Source: Bradysia coprophila
Taxonomy: Eukaryota > Arthropoda > Insecta > Diptera > Sciaridae
Length of the DNA stretch: 64,000 nucleotides
Direction: 5' to 3'
Assembly: GCF_014529535.1 (NCBI RefSeq)
Contig: NW_023503608.1
Span: forward strand, 2,914,001 to 2,978,000
Made by a program: the position numbers and the translations under genes. The notes beneath the pieces are model-generated. The model did not search any database. It saw only the letters and a program-made list of their open reading frames with translations, and was not told the DNA's origin. Of this stretch, positions 46,578 through 57,154 are shown piece after piece; the stretch's first letter is position 1, and the number at the start of each line of letters is the position of its first letter.

Positions 46578-47194
46578 CTGGTATAGAGCCGTTGGTTTCA
46601 GACATCAAAATTATTTGTTTCAGACATCAAAATTGTTTGTTTCGGATATCAAATTTATTTATTTTGGACATCATGCGGCAAGATATCAAAATCTATTTTT
46701 TCGACAATCAAATTATTTTTTGAGGATAAAAATTGCCGAAAACGCAGGATATCAAAATTATTTATTTGGGATATCAAATTCTTTTTTAGAATTATCGATA
46801 AAAATACTTCTCTATAAAAACGAACTGCTTCTGGCATCTACACCGGAAATTAAATCTCCGTAGACTCTATGTTTCTTCTGCAAGTTGTTAATACAGTATC
46901 AAAGCTACGAGCAGTACTATCAATAAATCTAAGACCATCAGCAGAAAACCTTTTACTGAATCCCTTGCACACTTTTGTGCACATGGATACGAGACCACCA
47001 TTTTTAGTTGCTGCTCACTATTCCGGGTTTTTTGTTAAATCGAAGTGAACTTCAAAATTATTTCAGATCGCAGCCCAGATCAGAGTAAAGTCGGGCAGAG
47101 AATATTTAGTCAAAGCACAACAGTTTTGCTCTGTCGTGGTCAAAGTCATTGTTTTGCTTCGCAACAATCATCATCATAGGCTGTGTTGCTAAAT

Positions 47195-49068
47195 TTATTC
47201 ATCAACCACAGCTTTAGCTGTTGTTTCAGTTTCGCTAGGCGCTATTTGCTTGATCCTTTCCTTTTCTTCTTTGTCTCTGGTCCATTCTTCTAGATGCGCC
47301 TTTTTCCGATGTGAATACATGTTCGCGTTCGATTTGAACGTCCTATTGCAGTACGGACAACTGTACAAATCTTCACCAGTGTGAAGGGCTATGTGCTCCT
47401 ACAAAATCGATTTGTATTGACAAGTAGTTCAGGTGAATGGCTAATAATAGAATTACCTTCAAAATTTTTGGCGACCTGAAAGCTTTGTCGCAAAATGTGC
47501 ACCTGAAAGAAAAATCAGAATGTAGACCTGACTTTCACAGACCGTTCGACCAAAAGCTCACTGATGTTTTCTTTCACCATGAGAATATCGAATATGGTTG
47601 GCCAACAATCGCTTGCTCTGCACCTTTTTCTTACAAATCGGACAGTTGAGTACTTTCCCTTTCTGAGCTTCCTGCACTTCCTGATGCATTCTTAGATGTT
47701 GCCGAAGATAACGCTGATGCTTCACCCTGAAAGGACATTTCATTTGTTCAACATCATTGCGACAAATTGACATCTCAATTCGTACCAAGTACCGCAAATG
47801 TTGCATTGAGCTTTGGGCAGCGGTGTTGTTGAATGTTGTAAATCAATGTGGTATTTCAAATCGTTTTTACTTATGAATGATCTACCACATGCTTCACATA
47901 TGTTATTTATTGAGGGGCCATGAACGGTGTTCATGTGTTTTGTCAGTTTGTACCTTGTCGGAAAACTGAAATTAAATTAGATCAAATAAACAGTGAGTCA
48001 AATGGAGAGTATGACAGACAATCTAGCTTACATTATGTCACACTGCTCGCAACGAAATGAATCTCTCATATCCGTGGAATGTTTTTCTCGAACGTGATAG
48101 TTCAGGTTTGCTACGGATGTGTAAGTTTTCGGGCAGAAGCTGCAAGTAAGAGCATTGGCACGCCCGTGACATTTCGTGTGTTCACGCAGTATAGTTCGGC
48201 TCAGACAACTTTTACCACACTGGTCACAGCGGTGTGCGTCTGGATTAACGTGATACTGAATATGGTCAAGTATATCACAGCGTTTTGAATACTTATTTCC
48301 ACAGCAGATCAAATGGCCACTTGTTTTGTGCACTTGGCGATAATGTTTTCTTCCTTTTTTTAATGTGTCGAATTCGACGTCACTGCAAATATCGCATTTC
48401 ATCGTAAAAAATTTGCGAATCTCTGCGTCCTGCCTCTCTATCTCAGATGGACTAGGCAGATATCTACTAGGCTTATTAAGGGAAGGCTCGTTATCATTGT
48501 CAATGGTTTGCTCTCCTTCGCCTACGAAAAGAGGATTATGCTTCGGTACTGGTGTAAAGCTGTCGAGAACAAATACTTTGATCGTTGCTTTTCTCGTCGT
48601 CATCTTCATCACAACTGTTTTCCATGTTTGGTGTCTGCGTGTCGTAGGTCTTTATTGTAACACCCGTTTCTTCTTCGTATTTGTCTACAAAGAGAAAAGC
48701 TTCCACTGCTGCCTCTATAGGACTGACAACTTGCTCTTGCTTTATTTCATCAACCAAAACGATAGAGTTGAAGTAATTCTCATGGTGCAACTCCAGTCGC
48801 TTGTAGAAATGATGAAATGTTTTCGTTTGGCTCCAACATATTTCACACACCCATTCCGGCATACCGTCATCCTTATTAATCTACAGAATTGAAAAGGTGA
48901 ACTCAGTAGACACCAAAGCAAGAACATACCACAAAACCTCACCTGAAACCAGAAATGTTTGGCCAGAACAGAAGCAACGGTTGAGTCTTGAAACGTTTCG
49001 AAAATGTTTACTAAACTGCCACTAGTTTCCAGACATAAACGGCAAAGTTGTGCCGAATTTGAATTCAT
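47195..49068 (-). CDS. ZF-H: ZAD-C2H2 zinc-finger protein
   Basis: Seven exons: 49068-48943, 48880-48577, 48521-48032, 47965-47786, 47726-47562, 47502-47457 and 47398-47195; 504 residues. [18 protein letters not shown] as in ZF-F and ZF-G. The linker is nearly that of ZF-F. Finger 1 ([15 protein letters not shown]) matches ZF-F. Finger 2 ends HIQYHV and finger 3 is [15 protein letters not shown], both as ZF-I. Finger 4 ([19 protein letters not shown]) is unique. The finger 8 exon is 165 bp as in ZF-G. The C-terminal tail is shared with ZF-G and ZF-I. The stop overlaps AATAAA. Confidence 0.92.
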
Positions 49069-49287
49069 TTTATCGAAATTTGCAGCGGCATCAACAAATC
49101 AAAACAAAAACAATTCAGTTTGACAGTCCATCCAGGTGAACCACCTAGAAGTCGCAGACTTTGTAGTAGATCTCAAATTTTGCTTTTTGGGTATAAAAAC
49201 GAATTGCTCCTGGTATCTACACCGGAAATGAAATCACAGTAGACTCTATGTTTCTTTTGCAAGTTCTTTATTCAGTATCAATGCTAG

Positions 49288-49850
49288 GTATTCGGTCAAA
49301 ATAACCCCACCAAAATAACGAATTGTAGTAATAACTAATGTCAAAAAAATTATTGGAAAAATGACGATATGACCAGTATATCGACAAAATTCGAGGATAT
49401 CGACAGAATTCGAGGATATCGACTATATTCGAGTCTATCGATAGTATTCGAGTCTATCGACTATATTCGAGGATATCGACAGAATTCGAGGATAACGACT
49501 ATATTCGAGGATATCGACTATATTCGAGGATATCGACTATATTCGAGGATATCGACTATATTCGAGGATATCGACTATATTCGAGGATATCGACTATATT
49601 CGAGGATATCGACTATATTCGAGGATATCGACTATATTCGAGGATAACGACTATATTCGAGGATATCGACAATATTCGAGAATATCGACTATATTCGAGG
49701 ATATCGACTTTATTCGAGGATATCGACTATATTCGAGGATATCGACTATATACGAGTTCGACTGTAATTGGAAGATATAAAAATTGTGGCTAAAACTTGC
49801 CTCTTTTTTTTCACCGGGGTTATTTTGGTAGTAGTTATTTTGTCTCGTAC
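49288..49850. mobile_element. Insertion with loose terminal inverted repeats around a 19-bp minisatellite
   Basis: The left end GGTCAAAATAACCCCACCAA is echoed by the inverse of CCGGGGTTATTTTGGTAGTA at the right (about 49815). The block separates flank words that are contiguous in other spacers. The minisatellite fills most of it. Confidence 0.6.
49376..49754. repeat. 19-bp minisatellite, about 20 copies
   Basis: The unit GAGGATATCGACTATATTC repeats with a few variants (GAGTCTATCG, GATAACGAC). Since 19 is not a multiple of three, all frames are sampled; because no unit frame has a stop, long open frames appear on both strands but are not genes. Confidence 0.93.
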
Positions 49851-50242
49851 GACGCACAATACGTCACCCTCAGCGATATCAGTTATTTTGTAAGTAAGAT
49901 AAAGGACTTGCGTCACATTTACCCTTTAAGGGTTTTTTGACTGATGAATGCTACGAGTAGTGCTATGAAAAAATCTTAGACGGTCAGTAGAAAGCCTTCA
50001 CTGAATCTCTTGAATACTTTTGTGCACGAGACCACCATTTTTAGTTGCTGTTTGTTAACACTTAGGATTTCAAAGTAAACTTTAAAAATATTTCAGATCG
50101 CAGCGCTGATTGAAGTAAAAGTCGGGCAGGGTACACTTCACTGAAGTATTACTTCAGTCAAAGCACGACAGTTTTGCTCTGTCGTGGTCAAAGTCATTGT
50201 TTTGCTTCGCAACAATCAACATCATAGGCTGTGTTGCTAAAT

Positions 50243-52122
50243 TTATTCATCAACCACTGCTTTAGCTGTTGTTTCAGTTTCGCTAGGCGCTATTTGCTTG
50301 ATCCTTTCCTTTTCTTCTTTGTCTCTGGTCCATTCTTCTAGATGCGCCTTTTTCCGATGTGAATACATGTTAGCATTCGATTTGAACGTCCTATTGCAGT
50401 ACGGACAACTGTATAAATCTTCACCTGTGTGAAGGGCTATGTGTTCCTATAAAAGGGACATTCCAGTTGATTCGGCAAGGAGTTCAGATGACTGATTAAT
50501 TTACCTTCAAATTTTTCGGTGTCTTGAATGCTTTGTCGCAATATGTACACCTGAAACGCTTAGAATGTGAACCTGATCTTTACAAACAGTTCGATAGAGA
50601 GATTGCTTACTGATGTTTTCTTTCGCCATGAGCATTTCGAATATGAATGGCCAGCAATCGTTTGTTCTGCACCTGTTTCTTGCAAATAGGACAATTGTGG
50701 ACTTTCCCTTCCTGCTTTTCTTGATGTATTTTTAAATGGTGCCGAAGATAACGCTGATGCTTCACCCTGAAAGGACATTTCATTTGTTCAACCTCATACG
50801 TATGCGACAAATTGACATCTCAATTCGTACCAAGTACCGCAAATGTTGCATTGAGCTTTAGGCAGCGGTGTTGTTGAATGTTCCAATTCTATGTGGTATT
50901 TCAAATCGTTTTTACTTTTGAATGATCTACCGCATGCTTCACATATGTTATTTATAGAGGGGCCATGATCAGTGTTCATGTGTTTTGTCAGTTTGTACCT
51001 TGTCGGAAAACTGAAATTAAATTAGATCAAATAAACAGCGAGTCAAATGGAGAGCATCACAGACAATCTAGCTTACATTATGTCACACTGCTCGCAACGA
51101 AATGTATCTCTCATGTCTGTGGAATGTTTTTCTCGAACGTGATAGTTCAGCATTGATGAAGATATGTAAGTTCTTGGACAGAAGCTGCATGTGTAAGCAT
51201 TGGCACGCCCGTGACATTTCGTGTGTTCACGCAGTATAGTTCGGCTCAGACAACTTTTACCACACTGATCACAGCGGTGTGCGTCTGGATTAACGTGATA
51301 CTGAATATGGTCAAGTATTCCGGAGCGTTGGTAATACTTATTTCCACAGCAGATCAAATGGCCACTTGTTTTGTGCACTTGGCGATAATGTTTTCTCACA
51401 GTTGCTAAAGTGTCGAATTCGACGTCACTGCAAATATCGCATTTCATCGTAAAGAATTTGCGAATCTCTGCGTCCTGCCTCTCTATCTCAGATGGACTAG
51501 GTAGATATCTGCTAGGCTTATCAAGGGAAGGCTCGTTATCATTGTTAATGGCTTGCTCTCCTTCGCCTACAAAAAGAGAATTGTGGTTCGGTACTGGCGT
51601 AAAGCTGTCGAGAACAAATACTTTGATCGCCGCTTTTCTCGTCGTTATCTTCATCACAACTGTTTTCCATGCTTGGTGTCTGCGTGTCGTCAGTCTTTAT
51701 TGTAACACCCGTTTCTTCTTCGTATTTTTCTACAAAGAGGAAAGCTTCCACCGCTGCCTCTATAGGACTGACACCTCGCTCTTGCTTTATTTCATCAACC
51801 AAAACGATTGAGTTGAAGTAATTCTCATGGCGTAACTCCAGTCGCTTGTAGAAATGGTGAAAGGTTTTCGTTTGGCTCCAACATATTTCACACACCCATT
51901 CTGGCATGCCGTCATCCTTATTAATCTACAGAATTGAAAAGGTGAACTCAGTAGATACCAAAGCAACATAATACCACAAAACCGACAAAACCTCACCTGA
52001 AACCAGAAATGTTTGGCCAAAACAGAATCAACAGTTGAGTCTTGAAACGTTTCGAAAATGTTTACTAAACCGTTACTAGTTTCCAGACATAAGCGGCAAA
52101 TTTGTGTCGAATTTGAATTCAT
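50243..52122 (-). CDS. ZF-I: ZAD-C2H2 zinc-finger protein
   Basis: Seven exons: 52122-51997, 51925-51622, 51566-51077, 51010-50831, 50766-50611, 50550-50505 and 50446-50243; 501 residues. [18 protein letters not shown]. Finger 1 ([15 protein letters not shown]) pairs with ZF-G, fingers 2 and 3 pair with ZF-H, and the 156-bp finger 8 exon (HQEKQEGKV) pairs with ZF-F. Finger 4 reads [19 protein letters not shown]. The final exon matches ZF-G and ZF-H. The stop overlaps AATAAA. A MITE (52181-52372) has inserted just 60 bp upstream of the start codon, within the region that is promoter in the sister copies. Confidence 0.92.
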
Positions 52123-52180
52123 TTTATCGAAATGATTATTTGCAGCGGCATCAACACATTAAATCAAAACAAAAACAGTA

Positions 52181-52372
52181 GAATAGTTAAGTACGAAAAC
52201 AGACTAGATGTGCTGGGTTGATGGCTGTCACTTATTTTTCCATACAAAAATATTGCAAAAGTGAACGATCGTAATTACAAGTGAGCAGCGTGAGCAGGCG
52301 TAATATTTTTGTATGGAAAAAGTGACAGCCATCAACCCAGCACATCTAGTCTTTTTTCGTACTTAACTATTC
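52181..52372. mobile_element. MITE with long inverted arms, beside the ZF-I promoter
   Basis: GAATAGTTAAGTACGAAAAC, then GACTAGATGTGCTGGGTTGA and TGGCTGTCACTT, is mirrored almost perfectly at the right end (AAGTGACAGCCATCAACCCA ... CGTACTTAACTATTC). Arms are about 75 bp in a 192-bp element. Confidence 0.88.
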
Positions 52373-52419
52373 CATTCAGTTTGAGAGTACATCCAGGTGA
52401 ACCACCTATAGACTGTTAT

Positions 52420-52605
52420 GATCAGAGCGAGAGATCCGAAGACTAGTTAATTTAACTTGCCTTGGGGTACTTGTCAAAATATTGCTTTCTCTTTCAACGT
52501 GTTACGTTGAGAGCGAGAGGACCGAAGACCAGTTTATTATAAGTTGCCTTGGGGTACTTGTCAAAATATTTCTATCTCTTTCATCATAACACTCTATAGA
52601 AGTCG
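52420..52605. repeat. Direct duplication, about 85 bp
   Basis: GAGCGAGAG, CCGAAGAC, CTTGCCTTGGGGTACTTGTC and AAAATATT occur in the same order twice, at about 52426-52490 and 52509-52580. The pair is bounded by TGTTATGATC and the rough inverse CATCATAACA. Confidence 0.75.
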
Positions 52606-53413
52606 TAGGATTTGTAGTAGATTAGTTTAGAAACGAGTTTAAAAAACTTAGACGCCTTCCAACTTCTCATTTTTTGTTCAAACTTAGAACGCAATGCTAA
52701 AGTTTTTGTGCACCGGGCAATTAAAATGCGACATATTTTACCATGATTTTTTGTTATGAAATGTCAGGTTTTCACGAATCGTGCGGTAAAAATTTTTCAT
52801 TTCTATACGATTTATCGTGTAAGAACGGTTTTGAATAAATATTTAATATGGTAAATATGAAGTGTGTATGTTCTCAAGTAAATTGATGTGTTTTGTCTAT
52901 TTCAGCACAAAAAGTTGTTCGTACCAAGACAGGAAATGACGATTTTTTCAGCAACAGTCTTAAGTTTTCCTTACGAGCGAAGCGAGACGAAAAATACTAT
53001 TTCTTTATAATGTAATTCATAATATTATGACCTAGCGGAACAACAGTTCATCAGTTATGTTATTTCAATTTCAAATCCAAATTGAAATCCACAAATACTT
53101 TCGACGACGACTCAAATGTGCCCAAATGTCAAAAACGAACTGCTCCTGGAAATGAAATCACAGTAGACTCTATGTTTCTTTTACAAGTTGTTTATTCAGT
53201 ATCAGTGCTACGAGCTAGTGCTATGAATAAATCTAATACCATCAGCAGAAAACATTTTACTGAATCCCTTGAATATTTTTGCGACGAGACCACCATTTTT
53301 AGTTGCTGTTTAAATTAGGATTTGGATCAAAGCAACGCACTACAGTGTAAAATTTTGATCGAAGGGAGCTTGAAAATTATTTCAGATCGCAGCCCAGATG
53401 GGAGTAAGAGTTA

Positions 53414-53495
53414 CTATTTTTCGAAAATATTTACTAAACCGCCACTAGTTTCTAGACATAAACGGCAAAGTTGCGTCGAATTCATTTCCTTAAAA
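53414..53495 (-). pseudogene. Truncated ZAD exon 1 of a deleted array member
   Basis: The minus strand reads [20 protein letters not shown] and then FEK before the match stops. It is joined directly to sequence that, in intact copies, lies beyond the 3' end of the gene (GATCGCAGCCCAGATGGGAG, complement). The remaining 1.8 kb of the gene are absent. Confidence 0.85.
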
Positions 53496-53926
53496 ATGGT
53501 GTTAATTCCTCGCATCAAGACAACATCAAAACATAAACAACTTAAGAGCTGGACAGTACATTTAGGTGCAATAATAAGACCAAGATACACCATCCAGCTG
53601 ATCCACCTTTCAGTCCAGATTTGTAGTAGATTTTAAGTTTTGATTTTTTGTGGTTTAATTTCTAAAAATGAATTTAAGAAACTGGAAAAACCACGAAATA
53701 CTGTCGCTGTCGTTAAAGAAATCAAGAAAGCTAGATTCCGTCAGGTCAGAACCTATACCACAAAGGCGAATGTCATCGAAATGCGACGATGATTAGATGT
53801 ATGTACCCTTTACTGAAACCAGGGAAATCATATGGGGCAATATTTAGAATGCTGCCTTCTCAGATTGGAGTTAAAGTCGATAACACTTCAATAAAAGTCA
53901 TCTAATAGTTGATTGCGTTGCTAGAT

Positions 53927-55854
53927 TTATTCATCAACCACCATTGTTGCTGTGGTTTCAGTTTCACTAGGTGCTACTTGATTGCATCTGTCCTTTTCTG
54001 CTTTGTCTCTGGTCCACTCTGCTAAATGGACCTTCTTACGATGATTGTACAGGTTCGAATTCGATTTAAAAGTCCTGTCGCAATACGCACAACTATACAA
54101 ATCTGCACCAGTGTGAAGTGCTGCCATGTGTTCCTGTCAAGGATTTTAATGGATTAATTCGTTAATTCCAGAAATGCCAAGGATTCCAGATGGATGGTTT
54201 AGTTACCTTTATGCCTTGACTCGTCCTGAATGCCTTATCGCAAAGTGTACACCTGAAAATGAAAATCCCAAATTGAGACGGAACAACTGATCTTTTGAGT
54301 GCGTCGGAAGTGAGTTTACTTATGATTTCGTTCGCCATGAGCACATCTGATATGACTGGCTAATGACCGTTTACTCTGCACCTTTTTCTTACAAATCGGA
54401 CAACTGGCAGCCTGTGAGTTACCATCCTGAGCTTCCTGCATTTCTTGGTGCATTTTAAAATGGTGCCAAAGATTACGTTCATGTTTCAACCTGGAAATAC
54501 ATTTCATAGTTCAACTTGGTGACCTGCGATCAATTGAAATCTTAATTTTGTACCAAGTACCGCAGATGTCGCACTGAACTTTCGGCGGAGGTGTTGTAGA
54601 ATGCTCTATATCTTTGTGGTTTTGAAGACTGGCATTGCGTTTGAACGCGCGACCGCATATCTCGCAAACGTGATCCAACGAAGAGTCATGAACGTTCCTT
54701 ATGTGAGAGGTTAGTGACATTTTTGACTGGAAACTGAAAGTAAATCGAAACGACGCATTAAGGCTGCGCTTGATTGCGATATTGAGTCAAAAGCTTACTT
54801 CTTGTCACACTGGTCGCAAGGAAATGTTTCAGACGAATCCGTTGGATGTTTGTGTTGAACATGATATTTCAGTGATTTGGCGGTCGTGCAAATCTTCGAA
54901 CATAAGCTACATTTATAGCCACGCAAATTCAGTGGTATGTGAATTTTCGAGTGTAGTTTCAGTCCATATTTGTCTTTAAAACTTTTGCCACATTGCTCGC
55001 AGCGGTGTGCTTCTGGATTAACGTGGTTCCGCACGTGATCTAGCATCCTGTAGCGGAACTTAAATTTCTTTTCGCAACAGATCAAATAACCGCTCGTCTT
55101 GTGCACTTGACGATAATGTTTTCTCGCTCTTTTTAATGTATCGAGATCGACGTCACTGCAAATTTCGCATTTCATTCTGAAAAATTTACGAATCTCTGCG
55201 TCCTGTTTCTCTATTTCTGATCGACTGTGCGAGATAATTCTATTAGGCTTATCAAAGGACAGCTTGTCCTCGTCTTCAGTGGATTCACCATCTTCACCTA
55301 CAAAAAACATTATGGTCCAGTATTGGCGTAAAGCGACAACCAAGAAATTCTTAAAAAAATGTTTTACTTTGATCGCCGCTATTATCGTTGCTATCTTCAT
55401 CAGAACTATTGCACTTGCTCAGTGCCTGCGTGTCAGTCGTTATTGTCATGACCTTTTCCTCTTCACATTTAACTATGTTTAAATCAGCTTCCAATGCTTC
55501 ACCCATAGGACTGACACTTCGCTCTTGCTTAATTTCATCAACTTTGACCAAGACGATTGAGTTCAAGCAATTCTTATGGCGGAACTCCAATCTCTTGTAG
55601 AAATGGTGGAACGTTTTCGTTTGGATCCAACATATTTCACACACCCATTCCGGCATACCGTCATCTTTATTAATCTACAGAATCGAACATGTAACACCAA
55701 CAAAACTATCACAGCATCACAATCTCACCTGGAACCAGAAATGTTTAGCCAAAACTGAGGCGATGGTTGAGCCTTGAAACGTTTCGAAAATGTTAAGTAG
55801 GCCATCACTAGTTTCCAGACATAAACGGCATATTTGGGTCGAATTCGAATTCAT
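53927..55854 (-). CDS. ZF-J: ZAD-C2H2 zinc-finger protein
   Basis: Seven exons: 55854-55729, 55674-55368, 55297-54799, 54733-54554, 54490-54320, 54252-54207 and 54133-53927; 511 residues. Closest to ZF-K throughout. [12 protein letters not shown], then [19 protein letters not shown]. The linker includes IKQERSVSPMGEALE and IVKCEEEK. Fingers: finger 2 LICCEKKFKFRYRMLDHVRNH, finger 3 HRCEQCGKSFKDKYGLKLH, finger 4 YKCSLCSKICTTAKSLKYH, finger 6 HVCEICGRAFKRNASLQNH, finger 8 [19 protein letters not shown], last finger [27 protein letters not shown] lies about 57 bp upstream of the start. The stop overlaps AATAAA. Confidence 0.92.
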
Positions 55855-57154
55855 TTCGTCGGAATGAGCATTCGAAACAACATAACATCAAAAAATAAAC
55901 AACTTGAGAGTTTGACAGCTAATTCAGGAGAATACAATGCCAAAATGCACTCAATAACCTTAGATCTGTTCCAAGTGCAGTTGTAAAGTGCAGTTTACTG
56001 TCAAACGTCATCCACAGAGCCACAACCTCAATGCTTTTACATACATTTTGTTTGGTTAAGCTGTCTGTGGATGACGTTTGACATTTCTATGTTGCACTCG
56101 GAACACACCTATCAGCTGATCGACTCTTCAGTCCGAAGGATTGGTAGTAGATTTGAGATTTGATTTTTGCGCGGTTTCAGGGGCGACAAATCGATCGTCA
56201 TTTCAATTTTTCAGCTAAATCCGAATTCAAAATTTAAACATGGTCCTGCGTTGTTTCTGTAAATGTAATCACGGCAGAGTGAAATAAATCATTGGATCAC
56301 AAAGGTGTACTGTTTTGGAAGTTCGGTTCTTGCAATTTGCCCCCTGACCTTTTCGTCTCAGGCTAAGCAAAATTGGCATATACAAGGTTGTTTGCTCTCT
56401 GCCGTGATGGAATAAATGAAAACTACGAGATGACAATTAAAAAAACAAAGTTCTTTCAGAATCTAGCACTTAGCATGTATAGGCTATTGGCATTGAAATA
56501 TAGATCGTTTCAAGGCCAGTCTGAAATGCCATCCACGTTAAAAAAGTCAAGGTTCTTTCAGAACCTTGAAAAAAATCTAATACAAATGAATTAATGAACG
56601 AAACATTTAACGAAACTTAAGTGGGGTACCGTATCTTGACCAATTCATTCTAAAACATTCTGAGTCTACTGTAATCATAGTACTACGTTTCTGTCTTACA
56701 GACAGACATGCAGCTTTGGAATGAGTGTATGTGTAAGGTAGACTCAAAATTCGACATTTCACATGTTTGGAGGTGGAGCGATTCAGTGAATATTTTCTAT
56801 ACAAAAATTTTAAACTCTGAAGTTTGTGAAGCCGCCACTAGCAGATCAGAGGACTCCTACTCATTTTTTTTCAGAACTATGGTTAGATATAGCATCGACT
56901 AAAACCTGTCTTTGAAATTAAATGATTGTCCTTTTGACTATTGCCTTCAGATACGCGACCATCATTCTTAGCAATGCTCTGACATAGCATTGTTCTAAGT
57001 GATTTTAGTTACTATAGCATTTAGAACCTAGTTCGATATTACTTGATTGTCAGATTGGAGTTGGAGTATAAAAGTGGACCTTAGAGAATACTTCAATCAA
57101 CGTGACCTACTTGCTTCGCCACAAACATCATAGTTGATTGCGTTGCTAGATTTA
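55855..57154. other. Spacer between ZF-J and ZF-K
   Basis: Contains the ZF-J promoter side, an inverted-repeat element (55965-56112), and a segment (about 56430-56870) with a diverged duplicate between ZF-K and ZF-L (about 59400-59640). The short open frames here have no recognisable content. Confidence 0.55.
55965..56112. mobile_element. Inverted-repeat element near ZF-J
   Basis: GTTCCAAGTGCAGTTGTAAA and CTGTCAAACGTCATCCACAG on the left are mirrored by CTGTGGATGACGTTTGACAT and TGTTGCACTCGGAACAC on the right. A half copy (left arm only) lies at 59186-59260 beside ZF-K. Confidence 0.78.

Larger units (their letters stand above)
44390..47194. other. Repeat-filled spacer between ZF-G and ZF-H
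   Basis: After the ZF-G promoter (TTTGACAG at 44445, GGATTTGTAGTAGAT at 44490), the spacer is a nest of repeats: GATATC-type repeats (44540-44870), a hairpin (44974-45047), a tandem 240-280-bp unit (45171-45742), a small TIR element (45947-46090), a foldback (46190-46577) and more GATATC-type repeats (46590-46800). Unit flank shared with other spacers follows from about 46818. No gene is supported. Confidence 0.7.
49069..50242. other. Spacer between ZF-H and ZF-I
   Basis: Contains the ZF-H promoter module (TTTGACAG at 49119, TTTGTAGTAGAT at 49160), a minisatellite element (49288-49850) and a flank almost identical to that beside ZF-G (49849-50217 against 42112-42480). No gene is supported. 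Confidence 0.65.
52123..53926. other. Spacer between ZF-I and ZF-J, with the scar of a lost copy
   Basis: Contains the MITE at 52181-52372, a direct duplication at 52420-52605, array-type flank at 53135-53400, and a truncated ZAD exon at 53414-53495. The upstream box GGATTTGTAGTAGAT occurs twice (about 52608 and 53617), once for ZF-I and once for the lost copy. Confidence 0.65.

Noticed and set aside
44543-46863. Open frames at 44543, 45933 and 46552
   Set aside because: They read through simple repeats and element ends and show low-complexity composition.
49369-49647. 92-codon open frame with a perfect 19-residue repeat
   Set aside because: It is a direct consequence of the 19-bp minisatellite; no start context, and the reverse strand is open as well.
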